Shown piece after piece: positions 26,549-36,453 of a DNA stretch of 64,000 nt. The notes beneath the pieces are model-generated. The model did no database searches. It had not been told where the DNA came from and was given only the letters and a program-made list of their open reading frames with translations. Source of the DNA: Flavobacterium pokkalii. Its GTDB lineage: Bacteria; Bacteroidota; Bacteroidia; Flavobacteriales; Flavobacteriaceae. The first letter of the stretch is position 1; each line of letters begins with the position of its first letter. The position numbers and the translations under genes were made by a program. The stretch lies in assembly GCF_014596575.1 (NCBI RefSeq), contig NZ_NASZ01000003.1, positions 62,001 to 126,000 of the forward strand, given 5' to 3'.

Positions 26549-28297
26549 TTACCAGTTAAAAGGTAAATACCAGTTATTTGGATTCATTAATTTAGTACGA
26601 ACATCAGCTGCATTTGCATTACCTTCTTTACTTAATTTATCATAAATTTTATCAGCCAAGAAAGAAGGGTCATTTCTACGTCTGGCAATACGTACTAAGT
26701 CTTCCCATCGGTTTCCTTCATAAGCCAATTCTAAAGCTGCCTCATCAATAAGATTGTTTTCTATAGAAATCAAACTATCACCTACAACTTCTTTTCTTAG
26801 TAAATTTGCTCTACCTCTAACACCTAATGAAGCACGATACCAATCATCTCTGTAATAAGGAAACTGACCTTCACGACATTTAAAATCATAAGGAAATGGC
26901 TTATGAGTTTGCATCTCATTCGTAACATCATCTGAACCAGTATTCAGACCTGGACGCGTAAAAGCTCCCCTAATTCCACCTCTATTATATATCCCATCAG
27001 CAATTCTATGCTCATTATCTCTATTAGCCGCTTCAGCATAACGCAAATGCAATTTGGCTGCACGGTATAAAAACCAATCTCCTTCTGTTTTAAAAGGATC
27101 AGCAGCCGATTCATATTTATACAAATACTTCATGATAACCGGTTCGCCACCAACCATTTTATAAGTATATTTAGGACCACGTGCATCATATGGAAATCCA
27201 TTAGTCTGAGTTTCTGAATCCCATCTATCCATAGCACTTTGTGATGGTTTTGCCTGATAATCCCCGGAAGTTTTCGAGAAAAAAGAAATAAAAGGATTAG
27301 TAGGAGCAAATTCACTATCAAAAGGAAGAGACCAAATCCATTCGTAACTCCATTGCGCGTCATTTGGTCTGGAAAAAATAGACCTCCATCCCTCAGTATC
27401 AGAATTTAACAAGCCATTAGTATCTAATTCTCGTCCACTTATATAACTAACCATTATATTCGCAGCAGACCAACTTAAACGGTATTTATCATATAAATAT
27501 GCAGAAGATGCGGCTCCAGTAGATGTTTCCATCACTTTTTTATAATAAGAGGCAGCCATAAGATAGTCACCTTTCCATAAATTCAAATCTCCTAATAAAC
27601 ATTCTTTATTGACAAAGAAATATTCGGTACTGTAGCCATCAACAGAAGTTCTTAAATTCGTACCTTCAGGATAAGGTTTTTTAAAAGGCAAGGCTTCAGT
27701 AAAATCAACCAAATTTTCAATCAATTGGGTAAATGAAATTCTTGGATATTTAGAAATATTCTTTACATCATCAATATTTTCAATCGGCTCGGTAATATAA
27801 GGAACACTACCATATTGAATTCCTAACTGTAAATACACCCAGGAACGAATACATCCAATATCTGAATAACGTTGATTATACTCTTCCTGCTTAAATCTTT
27901 TTTCAGCTAGCATAATATCGAAATTCTTTAAAGCATCATTACAATTAAGAATCAATTCATAAAAATCCTTAGGACTAACATAAGGATTATCAGCAGTTTC
28001 ATTATGTTCTGATAATTGTTTCAAATAAGGGCTGGAATTAGCAGTAGTCGTCATCAAATCGGCACGCATTTCATTCAAAATAACGTATTTTTTAGCCAAT
28101 CCCATAAATTTCCCATAAATCCCTATTACGGCCGCATCGGCATCATTAACATTACGATACATCTGCTCCTCTGCTAACTTATCTTCCGGTTGAACATCCA
28201 AAAAATCCTGACAGGAACCAAGGCTTAACAGTAGTGTCATTGCTGACACCACTGATATAATTCCCTTAGTAGTTTTTGTTTTAATTGTTGTTATCAT
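26549..28297 (-). CDS. SusD/RagB-family lipoprotein
   Basis: A 582-residue surface glycan-binding lipoprotein, last gene of the minus-strand PUL arm. Lipobox Cys29 (LSLGSCQDFLD), N-terminal VQPEDKLAEEQMYRN, TPR-like core, and C-terminal LIDEAALELAYEGNRWEDLVRIARR match the family. It follows its SusC partner by 27 bp. The pair probably imports one of the oligosaccharides released by the plus-strand enzymes. Confidence 0.93.
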   Translation of the reverse strand: MITTIKTKTTKGIISVVSAMTLLLSLGSCQDFLDVQPEDKLAEEQMYRNVNDADAAVIGIYGKFMGLAKKYVILNEMRADLMTTTANSSPYLKQLSEHNETADNPYVSPKDFYELILNCNDALKNFDIMLAEKRFKQEEYNQRYSDIGCIRSWVYLQLGIQYGSVPYITEPIENIDDVKNISKYPRISFTQLIENLVDFTEALPFKKPYPEGTNLRTSVDGYSTEYFFVNKECLLGDLNLWKGDYLMAASYYKKVMETSTGAASSAYLYDKYRLSWSAANIMVSYISGRELDTNGLLNSDTEGWRSIFSRPNDAQWSYEWIWSLPFDSEFAPTNPFISFFSKTSGDYQAKPSQSAMDRWDSETQTNGFPYDARGPKYTYKMVGGEPVIMKYLYKYESAADPFKTEGDWFLYRAAKLHLRYAEAANRDNEHRIADGIYNRGGIRGAFTRPGLNTGSDDVTNEMQTHKPFPYDFKCREGQFPYYRDDWYRASLGVRGRANLLRKEVVGDSLISIENNLIDEAALELAYEGNRWEDLVRIARRRNDPSFLADKIYDKLSKEGNANAADVRTKLMNPNNWYLPFNW

Positions 28298-28324
28298 CTG
28301 TAAATTGTTTCTTGAATTAAAAAA

Positions 28325-31300
28325 TTATAGTCCTAAACGTAATCCTAACTGAAGTGTTCTGAACTGTGGAGCTAAACCAATATCTGTTCCCTGTCCAAAA
28401 ATTGATGAAGTAGGACTAAACTCAGGGTCATAACCTAAATACTTCGTAAAAGTTAGCAGGTTATTAGCCGTTGCATAAAGTTTAATGTACTTAACATAAT
28501 TAGCATCATTCACTTTAAAGTCATAACCTAAAACTAAGGTTTTTAGTCTTAAGTAAGAACCGTCTTCAATCCAACGACTTGAGAAATCTGCATTCCCCAT
28601 TGGATCTCCCCAGGTTGCTCTAGGAATATCCGTTTGTTGACCTTCGGCTCTCCATCGATTAGCTACAGCAACAGTTTGATTTTCGTAACCACTCATTTTC
28701 TCTAAATTATTACGTAAGCCATTGTAGATATCATTTCCTACTGAGAAATTAAACAAAGCCTGTAAACTAAAACGCTTATAAGTAAAATTAGCCGAAACAT
28801 TACCTGTTAAATCCGGATTTGGATTTCCAATTACCATGCGGTCATTTTCGTCAATAATATTATTACCATCAACATCTGCATAATGCATATCCCCTGCTTC
28901 AAATGGAACTAAATTACCGTTTTCCAAACGCTTATTTAAACCTGCAGCATTTGCTTCTGCAGTAGTACTAAACACACCCAAAGATTTCAATCCATAGAAT
29001 AAATTAGCATCCTTACCCACTGAAGTCAAATAAGTAGCACCAGCAAACTGAGTCAAGATATCACCATCAGGTAAGCCTTGTATTTCATTTTTATAACGAC
29101 TCAGATTAATACCCAAATCAAAAGTAAAATCAGTAGATTTGATAACACGGGCGTTCAATGCTAATTCAGCACCAGTTGTACGCATTGCTCCACTATTAAC
29201 AGGCATAAAATCAAAACCTGTAGCATTTGGGATTGATTTATAAACAATCATATTACGAGTTCTGTTAGTAAAATAATCCATGGAAGCATTTAATCTTTCG
29301 TTAAAAATCCCAAAATCGACACCTACATTAAATTTCTTTACTGTTTCCCATTCTAAGTCTGGATTTGCAATATTGCCTCTTACTAAACCTTGCATTCCAA
29401 GAAAATTTTGAGACACATAATATTGTTGAGCTGCAAAATTCCCTATATCATTATTTCCACTGTAACCATAACTAGCTCTCAATTTTAAATAATCAACAGC
29501 CTTCATATTTTTCATAAATCCTTCTGAAGAAACCATCCAGGCTCCTGACAATGAGGACATCAAAGCATATTTATTAGCTCCATTCATTTTATCTCCAAAA
29601 CGGCTGGAACCATCTACTGCATAATTAGTAGTCAGGAAATATTTATTTCGATAATTATAATCGGCATTAGCATAAATATTTAACCAGTTCCACTCATTTA
29701 AAGCTCCCCCAACCTGACGCAATAAGCTGGAACTTGCCCCAACTGTAGTAAAATCATCAGTAGAAGAATTAAAACCTAAACCTAAATCACTTTCCGATTT
29801 ATTACTTTGGGTTCTAACCCCAAAACGGGCATTAAAATTATGATCATTATTGATATGCTTGATATAATTAGCATAAGTATCGGTATAAATACTTTTGTAA
29901 AGCTGAACCTCACTACCGGATTGATTAGTGCCAATAGCTGTTGGTAAAACAAAAGAAGCTATACCATAGTCCGGAATAAAGAAAGTTTCTCTCTCTTTAT
30001 TATAAGTCAAACCTAAAATGGTGCTGATATCCCAATCTTTATTTATGGCATAAGTAAATTTCAAATCACCAAAGAAACGATAGTTCTTATTCAATCCAAA
30101 ACCATTTTCCAAAATGGCATTAGGATTTCCAATGTTAAAATAATCTACATCAGCTAAATTAGGAGAAACCTCACCTACATCATCAACTAATTGCTTAGTA
30201 AGCAAAGGTGATTTTGTCAAGGATAAATATAACGGGCTTGTAAAAGAAGCGCCCTGATTCCACTGATTTTGTTGATTTTGAACAAAAGATAAATTAGCAT
30301 CTACAGTTAATTTATTGGTCAATTTTAATGCAGCATTCAAACGGGTACTGTAACGCTTACTCTCTGTTTTATCGATAGTACCTTTACTATCCAAATAACC
30401 TACCGATAATCCGAATTTTGCAATATCATCTCCACCACGAATCTTAACATAATAATTTTGATTTACACTGGATTTCAAGACTTCATTCTGCCAGTTCGTA
30501 TTATTATGATAAGCATAATAACCAGTTGAACCTACCTCATCATTCATATAAGGCAAAGCAGCAATTTGCGACTGTGTCAAACCTCTACTTGCTTCTAATT
30601 GTGACATATAAGTACGATACCCATTAGCTCCCAATAATGGCAATTGATCCGGAGCCTGATTCACTCCGCCATACATCGTAAAATCAATTTTGGTAGTCAA
30701 CTCTGTTGGGCGTATTGTAGTAATCTTGATCACTCCATTAGCTCCTTTAGTTCCATATAATGAAGATCCATCTTTAATTACGGTAATATCTTCAATATCT
30801 TTTACATCAATATTAGCTAATGGTGATGAAGAAGTATTTTGAATAATTCCTGAACCATAATCCTCATCATCATAGATCATCCCATCTACAACAATCAACG
30901 GTTTATTAGTTCCATACAAGGAGGTCATTCCACGAAGTGATAAATAACTACCTGTACCAGGAGTTCCGGAATTACGCACTGTATTTAAACCTGCTACTTT
31001 CCCCTGAAGAAAACCTCCTACGGACTCATTAAGCGGATTAGACCATTGGTCTTTATCAAAATCAACTACAGTGGCAGCATGGGTATTGTTGTATTGCATT
31101 TTAGAACCCTGTGCCATATCTGCGATTTGGTAAGCAGCTGCATAATTTGGCTCACTTAAATAAATTTCAATTCCGTCTTTCTGATTACGCAAAGGATGAA
31201 CTTCAGTTTGGTAATTCTCCCCACTAATTTTAAGCAAGGCTTCCAAATTAGGTACTTTAATTTCAAAACTTCCATCGTCATTGGTAATTGCTGAAGAAAA

Positions 31301-31510
31301 CCCTTCTACAGCAACATTGATTCCGGATAAAGCTTTATTATTGGCAGCACTTTTAACCACCCCTTTTACCAAAATCCCTTTTGTTTTATTATTTATAGTT
31401 GTATTTGCTGTAGTTTTTGGCTTTTGAGTTTCCTGCGCATACATTGGTAGATAAAGACCACCGGCAAAAAAAAGACCCGCTAAGCAGCTTATTTTTATAT
31501 TTTTTAGCAT
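28325..31510 (-). CDS. SusC/RagA TonB-dependent transporter
   Basis: A 1061-residue outer-membrane transporter. The ATG at 31510 (MLKNIKISCLAGLFFAGG) gives a proper signal peptide; an upstream in-frame ATG adds 13 residues and would overlap the preceding gene. A carboxypeptidase-regulatory-like domain (about 45-125), a plug with IVVDGMIYD and IKDGSSLYGTKGANGVIKIT (about 165-275) and a barrel ending in ...LQLGLRLGL follow. There is no STN domain. The usual VVVGYG TonB-box-like string before the plug is missing, replaced by YAAAYQIADMAQGSK. Confidence 0.93.
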   Translation of the reverse strand: MLKNIKISCLAGLFFAGGLYLPMYAQETQKPKTTANTTINNKTKGILVKGVVKSAANNKALSGINVAVEGFSSAITNDDGSFEIKVPNLEALLKISGENYQTEVHPLRNQKDGIEIYLSEPNYAAAYQIADMAQGSKMQYNNTHAATVVDFDKDQWSNPLNESVGGFLQGKVAGLNTVRNSGTPGTGSYLSLRGMTSLYGTNKPLIVVDGMIYDDEDYGSGIIQNTSSSPLANIDVKDIEDITVIKDGSSLYGTKGANGVIKITTIRPTELTTKIDFTMYGGVNQAPDQLPLLGANGYRTYMSQLEASRGLTQSQIAALPYMNDEVGSTGYYAYHNNTNWQNEVLKSSVNQNYYVKIRGGDDIAKFGLSVGYLDSKGTIDKTESKRYSTRLNAALKLTNKLTVDANLSFVQNQQNQWNQGASFTSPLYLSLTKSPLLTKQLVDDVGEVSPNLADVDYFNIGNPNAILENGFGLNKNYRFFGDLKFTYAINKDWDISTILGLTYNKERETFFIPDYGIASFVLPTAIGTNQSGSEVQLYKSIYTDTYANYIKHINNDHNFNARFGVRTQSNKSESDLGLGFNSSTDDFTTVGASSSLLRQVGGALNEWNWLNIYANADYNYRNKYFLTTNYAVDGSSRFGDKMNGANKYALMSSLSGAWMVSSEGFMKNMKAVDYLKLRASYGYSGNNDIGNFAAQQYYVSQNFLGMQGLVRGNIANPDLEWETVKKFNVGVDFGIFNERLNASMDYFTNRTRNMIVYKSIPNATGFDFMPVNSGAMRTTGAELALNARVIKSTDFTFDLGINLSRYKNEIQGLPDGDILTQFAGATYLTSVGKDANLFYGLKSLGVFSTTAEANAAGLNKRLENGNLVPFEAGDMHYADVDGNNIIDENDRMVIGNPNPDLTGNVSANFTYKRFSLQALFNFSVGNDIYNGLRNNLEKMSGYENQTVAVANRWRAEGQQTDIPRATWGDPMGNADFSSRWIEDGSYLRLKTLVLGYDFKVNDANYVKYIKLYATANNLLTFTKYLGYDPEFSPTSSIFGQGTDIGLAPQFRTLQLGLRLGL

Positions 31511-31529
31511 AACTGTTTTTTTATAGATG

Positions 31530-33023
31530 TTATTTAATAACAGGAACAAATTTCAAATAATCCAATGTAAGCGAGTTATTTCCGTTTGTGGTTGTATTTG
31601 CAGCGATAAGTGAAATTGCATTTAAATCACGTGCTGAATCCAATGTAAACTCACCAATATAAACCTCTGTATAAACATTGGGTTGAACAGCTATTGGTCC
31701 AAAATCACCGACTTTATCTGAAACTGTCCTTGTGTCCCCTTCAATCAAAAAATCTCCAGCTACTCTTAAACTTTGATTGATAACATTAGTCTGAAAATCA
31801 TTGATTGCTCTCCAATACACTTTATAAGTTGTACTGTATAAATCTTTTGCACTATAGTCTAGCATAAACAAAGCGGTCCCTGGATTAGTCACAATTACAT
31901 CATAAAATAATGTTGGTTCTGGATAAAAAGCTAATGAATTATCCTTCTTATCACGATATTTAATTGCACTTCGAGCACCATTAGCATAACTTATATTCTT
32001 TTCTCCTTCAATCTGTCTTGTTAATAAACGACTGCTAAGAGGTACTTCCACCTGATCCATAATGTAAACAATTCCGTTACTTAAATGAATTTCTTCAATA
32101 ATTTTAGTTTGATCAATTGGTACTTCAACTCCAAATCGCGATACTAAGGAAGCCGGTAATTCACTCTTTTTATATTTTTTGGCATAAGCCAAATCTCTAG
32201 CAGTAAAATAATTGGCATAAATTGCTGTTGAATCTCTATCTACATCATTAGAAGTTTTTATCGTATAAGGTTTCATCTTATCAACTTCTGTAGAATAACC
32301 AGCATCTTTCATTAAGAAAAGCGTATAATTATTTCTTTCATTATTCAAATTATACACATTCTTTAAATAAGAATTAGTCAATGAATCGGCACGATAACCC
32401 GCGCCTTGCTCTTCGGAAAGAGCTTTAGCAATACTATCAGATTTATAAATACTAAACTCTTTTAAACTCAGCAAATAATCAGCCATAGCCGAGTTACCTG
32501 CCTGAGAATTTACATATTCCCAAATATTTAATTTTGGGGTTAAGGCATGATCAATAATATGAAACACTCCATTTGCTGCATAATGATCCGCAGTAATAAT
32601 AGTAGCTCCGTCTATATCAGAAGTTCCTTCAAAATCCAAATATTTATTGCTCAACATTCTTACACGAACATCTTCAGAGCGCACCGAAGAATAAGCCGTT
32701 AAAGCAATATGATTGGCTACAAATTGTTTCAATGCATCAGCATCATCCAATATCGCAGTATCTACTTCAGCCATAGCTGCATTTGTTGGTACAAAAACAG
32801 TATACGTCTTAGATGCAGCTAATACTTTATCGTAACCTGTTTCTTTTAATAAAGCTGCGAATTGCGAAATTTCGGAACTATTAGAAATTGCTTCTGTTAA
32901 AGTAACATTCAGGTTTGCATCGCCATTGTTTTCACGATCATCCCAAGGGTTAGAACAGGAGATTACTGCCAGTGCTAAAACACCGGCAAATAATCTTTTA
33001 TAGTTATTTTTTAATGATATCAT
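31530..33023 (-). CDS. Fasciclin-domain lipoprotein with C-terminal beta domain
   Basis: A 497-residue surface lipoprotein (Cys23, LAVISCSNPWDD). A FAS1 domain covers about 40-165 (ISQFAALLKETGYDKVLAASKTYTVFVPTNAAM ... GVFHIIDHAL in pieces), with a second divergent FAS1-like region to about 320 (NGIVYIMDQVEVP). The last about 160 residues form a beta-rich domain that resembles a carbohydrate-binding module (DUF5108-like, tentative). It lies between SusD and SusC genes, so a glycan-binding role beside the transporters is likely. Confidence 0.8.
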   Translation of the reverse strand: MISLKNNYKRLFAGVLALAVISCSNPWDDRENNGDANLNVTLTEAISNSSEISQFAALLKETGYDKVLAASKTYTVFVPTNAAMAEVDTAILDDADALKQFVANHIALTAYSSVRSEDVRVRMLSNKYLDFEGTSDIDGATIITADHYAANGVFHIIDHALTPKLNIWEYVNSQAGNSAMADYLLSLKEFSIYKSDSIAKALSEEQGAGYRADSLTNSYLKNVYNLNNERNNYTLFLMKDAGYSTEVDKMKPYTIKTSNDVDRDSTAIYANYFTARDLAYAKKYKKSELPASLVSRFGVEVPIDQTKIIEEIHLSNGIVYIMDQVEVPLSSRLLTRQIEGEKNISYANGARSAIKYRDKKDNSLAFYPEPTLFYDVIVTNPGTALFMLDYSAKDLYSTTYKVYWRAINDFQTNVINQSLRVAGDFLIEGDTRTVSDKVGDFGPIAVQPNVYTEVYIGEFTLDSARDLNAISLIAANTTTNGNNSLTLDYLKFVPVIK

Positions 33024-33062
33024 TTGTTGTTGATTAGTTTGTACTTATATTCTATTATAATT

Positions 33063-34901
33063 TTAATAACCACTATTTCCATTATCACCTCTGTCAGCCT
33101 CTTCTCTGGAAATCAAATAATCTCCATTTAAGTCGTTCCCACTTGCCTGACCTGGCTGATTCTTGTATCCTGATCGAAATTTCGGCCATATTTGGTCCAT
33201 ATCTACAGGACGGAATTCAACAACATCCCATCTGTCTGCATCATTCCCTCCACTACCTGAACCTGTGGTGGTAACAAATTTAATTTTATGTCTTCCGGTT
33301 GTTTCCACTTCTACGATACCTGCTAATCTGGAATACAATCTGCTGGATTGAACATGTGGAAAGATATAACGTTTATACCCCTGCGATTCCAATACTCTGT
33401 CTGCCAAACCTCTTGTAAGATCAGCAGGGTCATTTGGAGACTCACGCTGATTAATAAGTCTGGAGGTTTGTACTCCATTAAAAAACACCTTGGTATCAAT
33501 AGAAGCTCTAGGATTTTGACAATAAGAAACCCAAATTTTATAACGTCCTTTGATAATTACCGGAGTAGTAAACTCAATGTCATTTAATCCTCCAGAACCT
33601 ACACGGAAACGAAAAGCTCTACAAAGATCTCCATTAGTTGCAGTTCCATAAGGATTCCAATCTAAAGTATAACTACTACTTCCTGTCCAGATTACGTCGG
33701 TCATTTGTCCCTTAGCAAATCCAAAACTCGATCCTCCGTCCTTTCGGTAATTAGCGGTATTGTTTGCATATTCCGGCTGGTCACACAAATCAAAATAAAC
33801 AGGAGATGGTAAACGTTTTTTAATAGAGAAATTTTCATCTACATAATGCAACACCCCGTTAGAACAGGTCTCATCGCTTAATGTTCTTATCATTCCAACT
33901 CCTTCTTCAAGAACACCATTAAAAACATCCTCATTCAATAAAATATTTTGTCCTTTTAACTTAGAACTGATTACTTCCAGAGGAGCTTTTGTTAAAAATA
34001 CGGGAGTAGTAGCAAAATCAGCCAGATAATTTAAGCCTGGTATAATACGGTATTGCACATATAAATTCAAACTATCAGCAGGATTAGTTGGATCTGCCGG
34101 ATTATCTCCTATAGGTTTACTATATCTTAATTTTAAATTCTCTAAAGTATTCAACGTTATTGTTTGATTATTAGCCGGATTTTTCCATGTAGTAGTATTA
34201 TACACTTCATTAGACTGAGCCAAAACAGTTAAAAAACTACTTATATTATTCTCATCCGAAGTAATAGGTTTATTTAATTTTTCATACCATCCGGTAGCTT
34301 TTAAAACCTCTGTAAATAATGAAAGATTTGGATCGGCTTCAATACGCTCTGCTAAAGTTTTAGTAGCTACATGTAAAACCTGATCAATCACATGGATAAT
34401 TCCATTACCTGTTTCAATATTCGAAACAACAATATTTGCTGTTTTATTAACCGTTGTACTGGAAACATTATTATTATTTGCAGCTCCGGTAATTAAATAT
34501 TGTCCATACATACTAGGAGTGGCCAGCTTTCCATCAGTAAACTCAGTAGTATTTATCTTTTGTTCCAGGATATGTAATTTAACTAAAGCCTGTAAATCAT
34601 CTAATGGAATTTGTGATAAAGAATTTACTCCCAAATCACTCATATACTCCTCTACAGCCTCATTGGTAGGCAAAAACATCGTATAAGTCCCATAGGTATT
34701 CATAAAGGAGGCATAATTAGTAATATCCAAAATTTCTAAAAAAAGAGAATAATCCGGATTAGCTCTTATAAACTCGGTAATATTTGGAGTTTCATCGGTA
34801 CTTTCTTTTATTTTTTGCTCTGAACAACTTTGAATAACTAAAGTGATCAAAAACAATAAAGTAAGTCTCCACACACTAGGTAATCTTAATAATCTTTTCA
34901 T
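33063..34901 (-). CDS. Fasciclin-domain lipoprotein with C-terminal beta domain
   Basis: A 612-residue surface lipoprotein (Cys26, LVIQSCSEQ). FAS1 repeats lie at about 40-180 (YASFMNTYGTYTMFLPTNEAV, GIIHVIDQVLH) and 185-355 (ending NGVLHYVDENF). A beta-rich C-terminal region of about 240 residues (FDLCDQPEYANNTANYRKDG onward, with IKGRYKIWVSY and TTGRHKIKFVT) looks like a carbohydrate-binding or jelly-roll domain. It ends with LNGDYLISREEADRGD, an EF-hand-like stretch. It shares its architecture with the 497-residue neighbour and probably binds glycan at the cell surface. Confidence 0.8.
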   Translation of the reverse strand: MKRLLRLPSVWRLTLLFLITLVIQSCSEQKIKESTDETPNITEFIRANPDYSLFLEILDITNYASFMNTYGTYTMFLPTNEAVEEYMSDLGVNSLSQIPLDDLQALVKLHILEQKINTTEFTDGKLATPSMYGQYLITGAANNNNVSSTTVNKTANIVVSNIETGNGIIHVIDQVLHVATKTLAERIEADPNLSLFTEVLKATGWYEKLNKPITSDENNISSFLTVLAQSNEVYNTTTWKNPANNQTITLNTLENLKLRYSKPIGDNPADPTNPADSLNLYVQYRIIPGLNYLADFATTPVFLTKAPLEVISSKLKGQNILLNEDVFNGVLEEGVGMIRTLSDETCSNGVLHYVDENFSIKKRLPSPVYFDLCDQPEYANNTANYRKDGGSSFGFAKGQMTDVIWTGSSSYTLDWNPYGTATNGDLCRAFRFRVGSGGLNDIEFTTPVIIKGRYKIWVSYCQNPRASIDTKVFFNGVQTSRLINQRESPNDPADLTRGLADRVLESQGYKRYIFPHVQSSRLYSRLAGIVEVETTGRHKIKFVTTTGSGSGGNDADRWDVVEFRPVDMDQIWPKFRSGYKNQPGQASGNDLNGDYLISREEADRGDNGNSGY

Positions 34902-34915
34902 GACTTATTTTTTTA

Positions 34916-36436
34916 TTATTTATAAAACGGGTTTTGCTCAAGAGCTTTATTGGTATAAAGTTCATATGTATTAATTGGTAAATAATGACTGTTATAATCT
35001 CTTAATTTAGCAATAATAGACTGTTGCTGATTAGGTGGAGCTGTTTTTACCGCTAAATCAATTAACAAATTCAAACGGGCATAATTATTAGCACGGGCAA
35101 TACGCAACACATCAAACCAACGTTTCCCTTCAAAAGCCAATTCTCTAGCACGTTCAGCCAAAATGTAATCAATAATAGCTTCTGCTTCCGCTGCACTTAC
35201 ATTCTGTTCTGTTTGAGGAAGTGCTTTACGTTTTAGTCTAAGATCAGCAATAATATCAAGAGCCTCTTGTCCCTTACCTTCTTGACCTTGACCTTGTAAT
35301 CTCGCCAAAGCTTCAGCCTGCATTAACAATACATCAGCATAACGATACACAAACCAATGCGTATCTGAATCCTGTAAAGCTTTACGCTCTTCATTATTCA
35401 ATCCAGTAAATTTATAGATCTCTCCGGTAGCACCCACCAATGACGCTCTATCTCCACGAATATCCTTTGTGTTTACCGGATCATCAAAATCGATTCCAAA
35501 AACCTCTTCCATTACTAAAGCCCCAGCTCTAAATTGTGGTCTTTGGAGAAAAATATTGTAAAAAGGAGGTAAATTTGAGGTGGTATATTGAAACTCAAAA
35601 ATACTTTCAGAAGAATTACCTACAGCAAAAACACTGTTAAACCAGGTTGAGGCTGAAGCTTCTATCAAAGCAAATTCTCCTGAATCTGTCACTTTTTTAG
35701 TAGCATCATAAGCTTCCTGATAGCTTTCTGTCCATAAATACGCATCAGCTAACATAGCATTAATAGCATAAGTAGTAATACGTCCTTTGTTTGAAGCATT
35801 ATCTCCGTAATCTGCAACAGCATATTCATCAGCTAATTTTAAATCTTTAATTACCTGAGCAAAAACCTCTGCCTGAGTACTTACAGGAATTTGATAATTA
35901 TCCTGATCTGTCAAAGTAGCTTTTAATTTCAGAGGTACATCCTTAAAAGTACGCGCCAAAGTAAAATACAAATACCCTCTTATCGCCAAAGCTTCAGAAA
36001 GAAAATGATTCAACTGTGTTTGGGTTAATGTTGGGTCTTCATTACGTACTCCGGGAGCCAAATCGATTACCGTGTTACAATAGTTAATAGTTCTGTAAAA
36101 AGCGGCCCAGGATGTTAATTCATTAGAGGCGATAATATTCGCGTTCATAATATCTCTTTGATCCTCACTTATATTAGGACCTGCAAGTAACATATCTCCT
36201 CTTAATTCCCCGTACATAAAAAGATATTCAGTCAATGTTAAATCACTAACATCTGGTGGTGAATTCAACATTGAGGAATAAATTCCTATTACTGCTGCCT
36301 GTATGTCCTCTTTTGTTTTCCAAAATTCATCTCGTACAATGCCATTCTCAGGGCGTAAATCCAGATAATTATCACAGGAACTTGCCGAAACAAACAGGAT
36401 AAATAAGACTATTATTGTTTTTATTTTAGTTCGCAT
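34916..36436 (-). CDS. SusD/RagB-family lipoprotein
   Basis: A 506-residue surface lipoprotein (Cys21, FVSASSCDNYLDLRPENG) with the SusD helical core and the C-terminal ILAERARELAFEGKRWFDVLRIARANN motif. It is the partner of the SusC directly upstream (17-bp gap). A low-complexity RLQGQGQEGKGQEA insertion is visible near residue 385. Confidence 0.93.
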   Translation of the reverse strand: MRTKIKTIIVLFILFVSASSCDNYLDLRPENGIVRDEFWKTKEDIQAAVIGIYSSMLNSPPDVSDLTLTEYLFMYGELRGDMLLAGPNISEDQRDIMNANIIASNELTSWAAFYRTINYCNTVIDLAPGVRNEDPTLTQTQLNHFLSEALAIRGYLYFTLARTFKDVPLKLKATLTDQDNYQIPVSTQAEVFAQVIKDLKLADEYAVADYGDNASNKGRITTYAINAMLADAYLWTESYQEAYDATKKVTDSGEFALIEASASTWFNSVFAVGNSSESIFEFQYTTSNLPPFYNIFLQRPQFRAGALVMEEVFGIDFDDPVNTKDIRGDRASLVGATGEIYKFTGLNNEERKALQDSDTHWFVYRYADVLLMQAEALARLQGQGQEGKGQEALDIIADLRLKRKALPQTEQNVSAAEAEAIIDYILAERARELAFEGKRWFDVLRIARANNYARLNLLIDLAVKTAPPNQQQSIIAKLRDYNSHYLPINTYELYTNKALEQNPFYK

Positions 36437-36453
36437 AAATCAAATATTTTGTA

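Noticed and set aside
31511..31549. Upstream start for the second SusC
   Set aside because: It overlaps the preceding fasciclin gene and adds residues before a proper signal peptide that begins at 31510.
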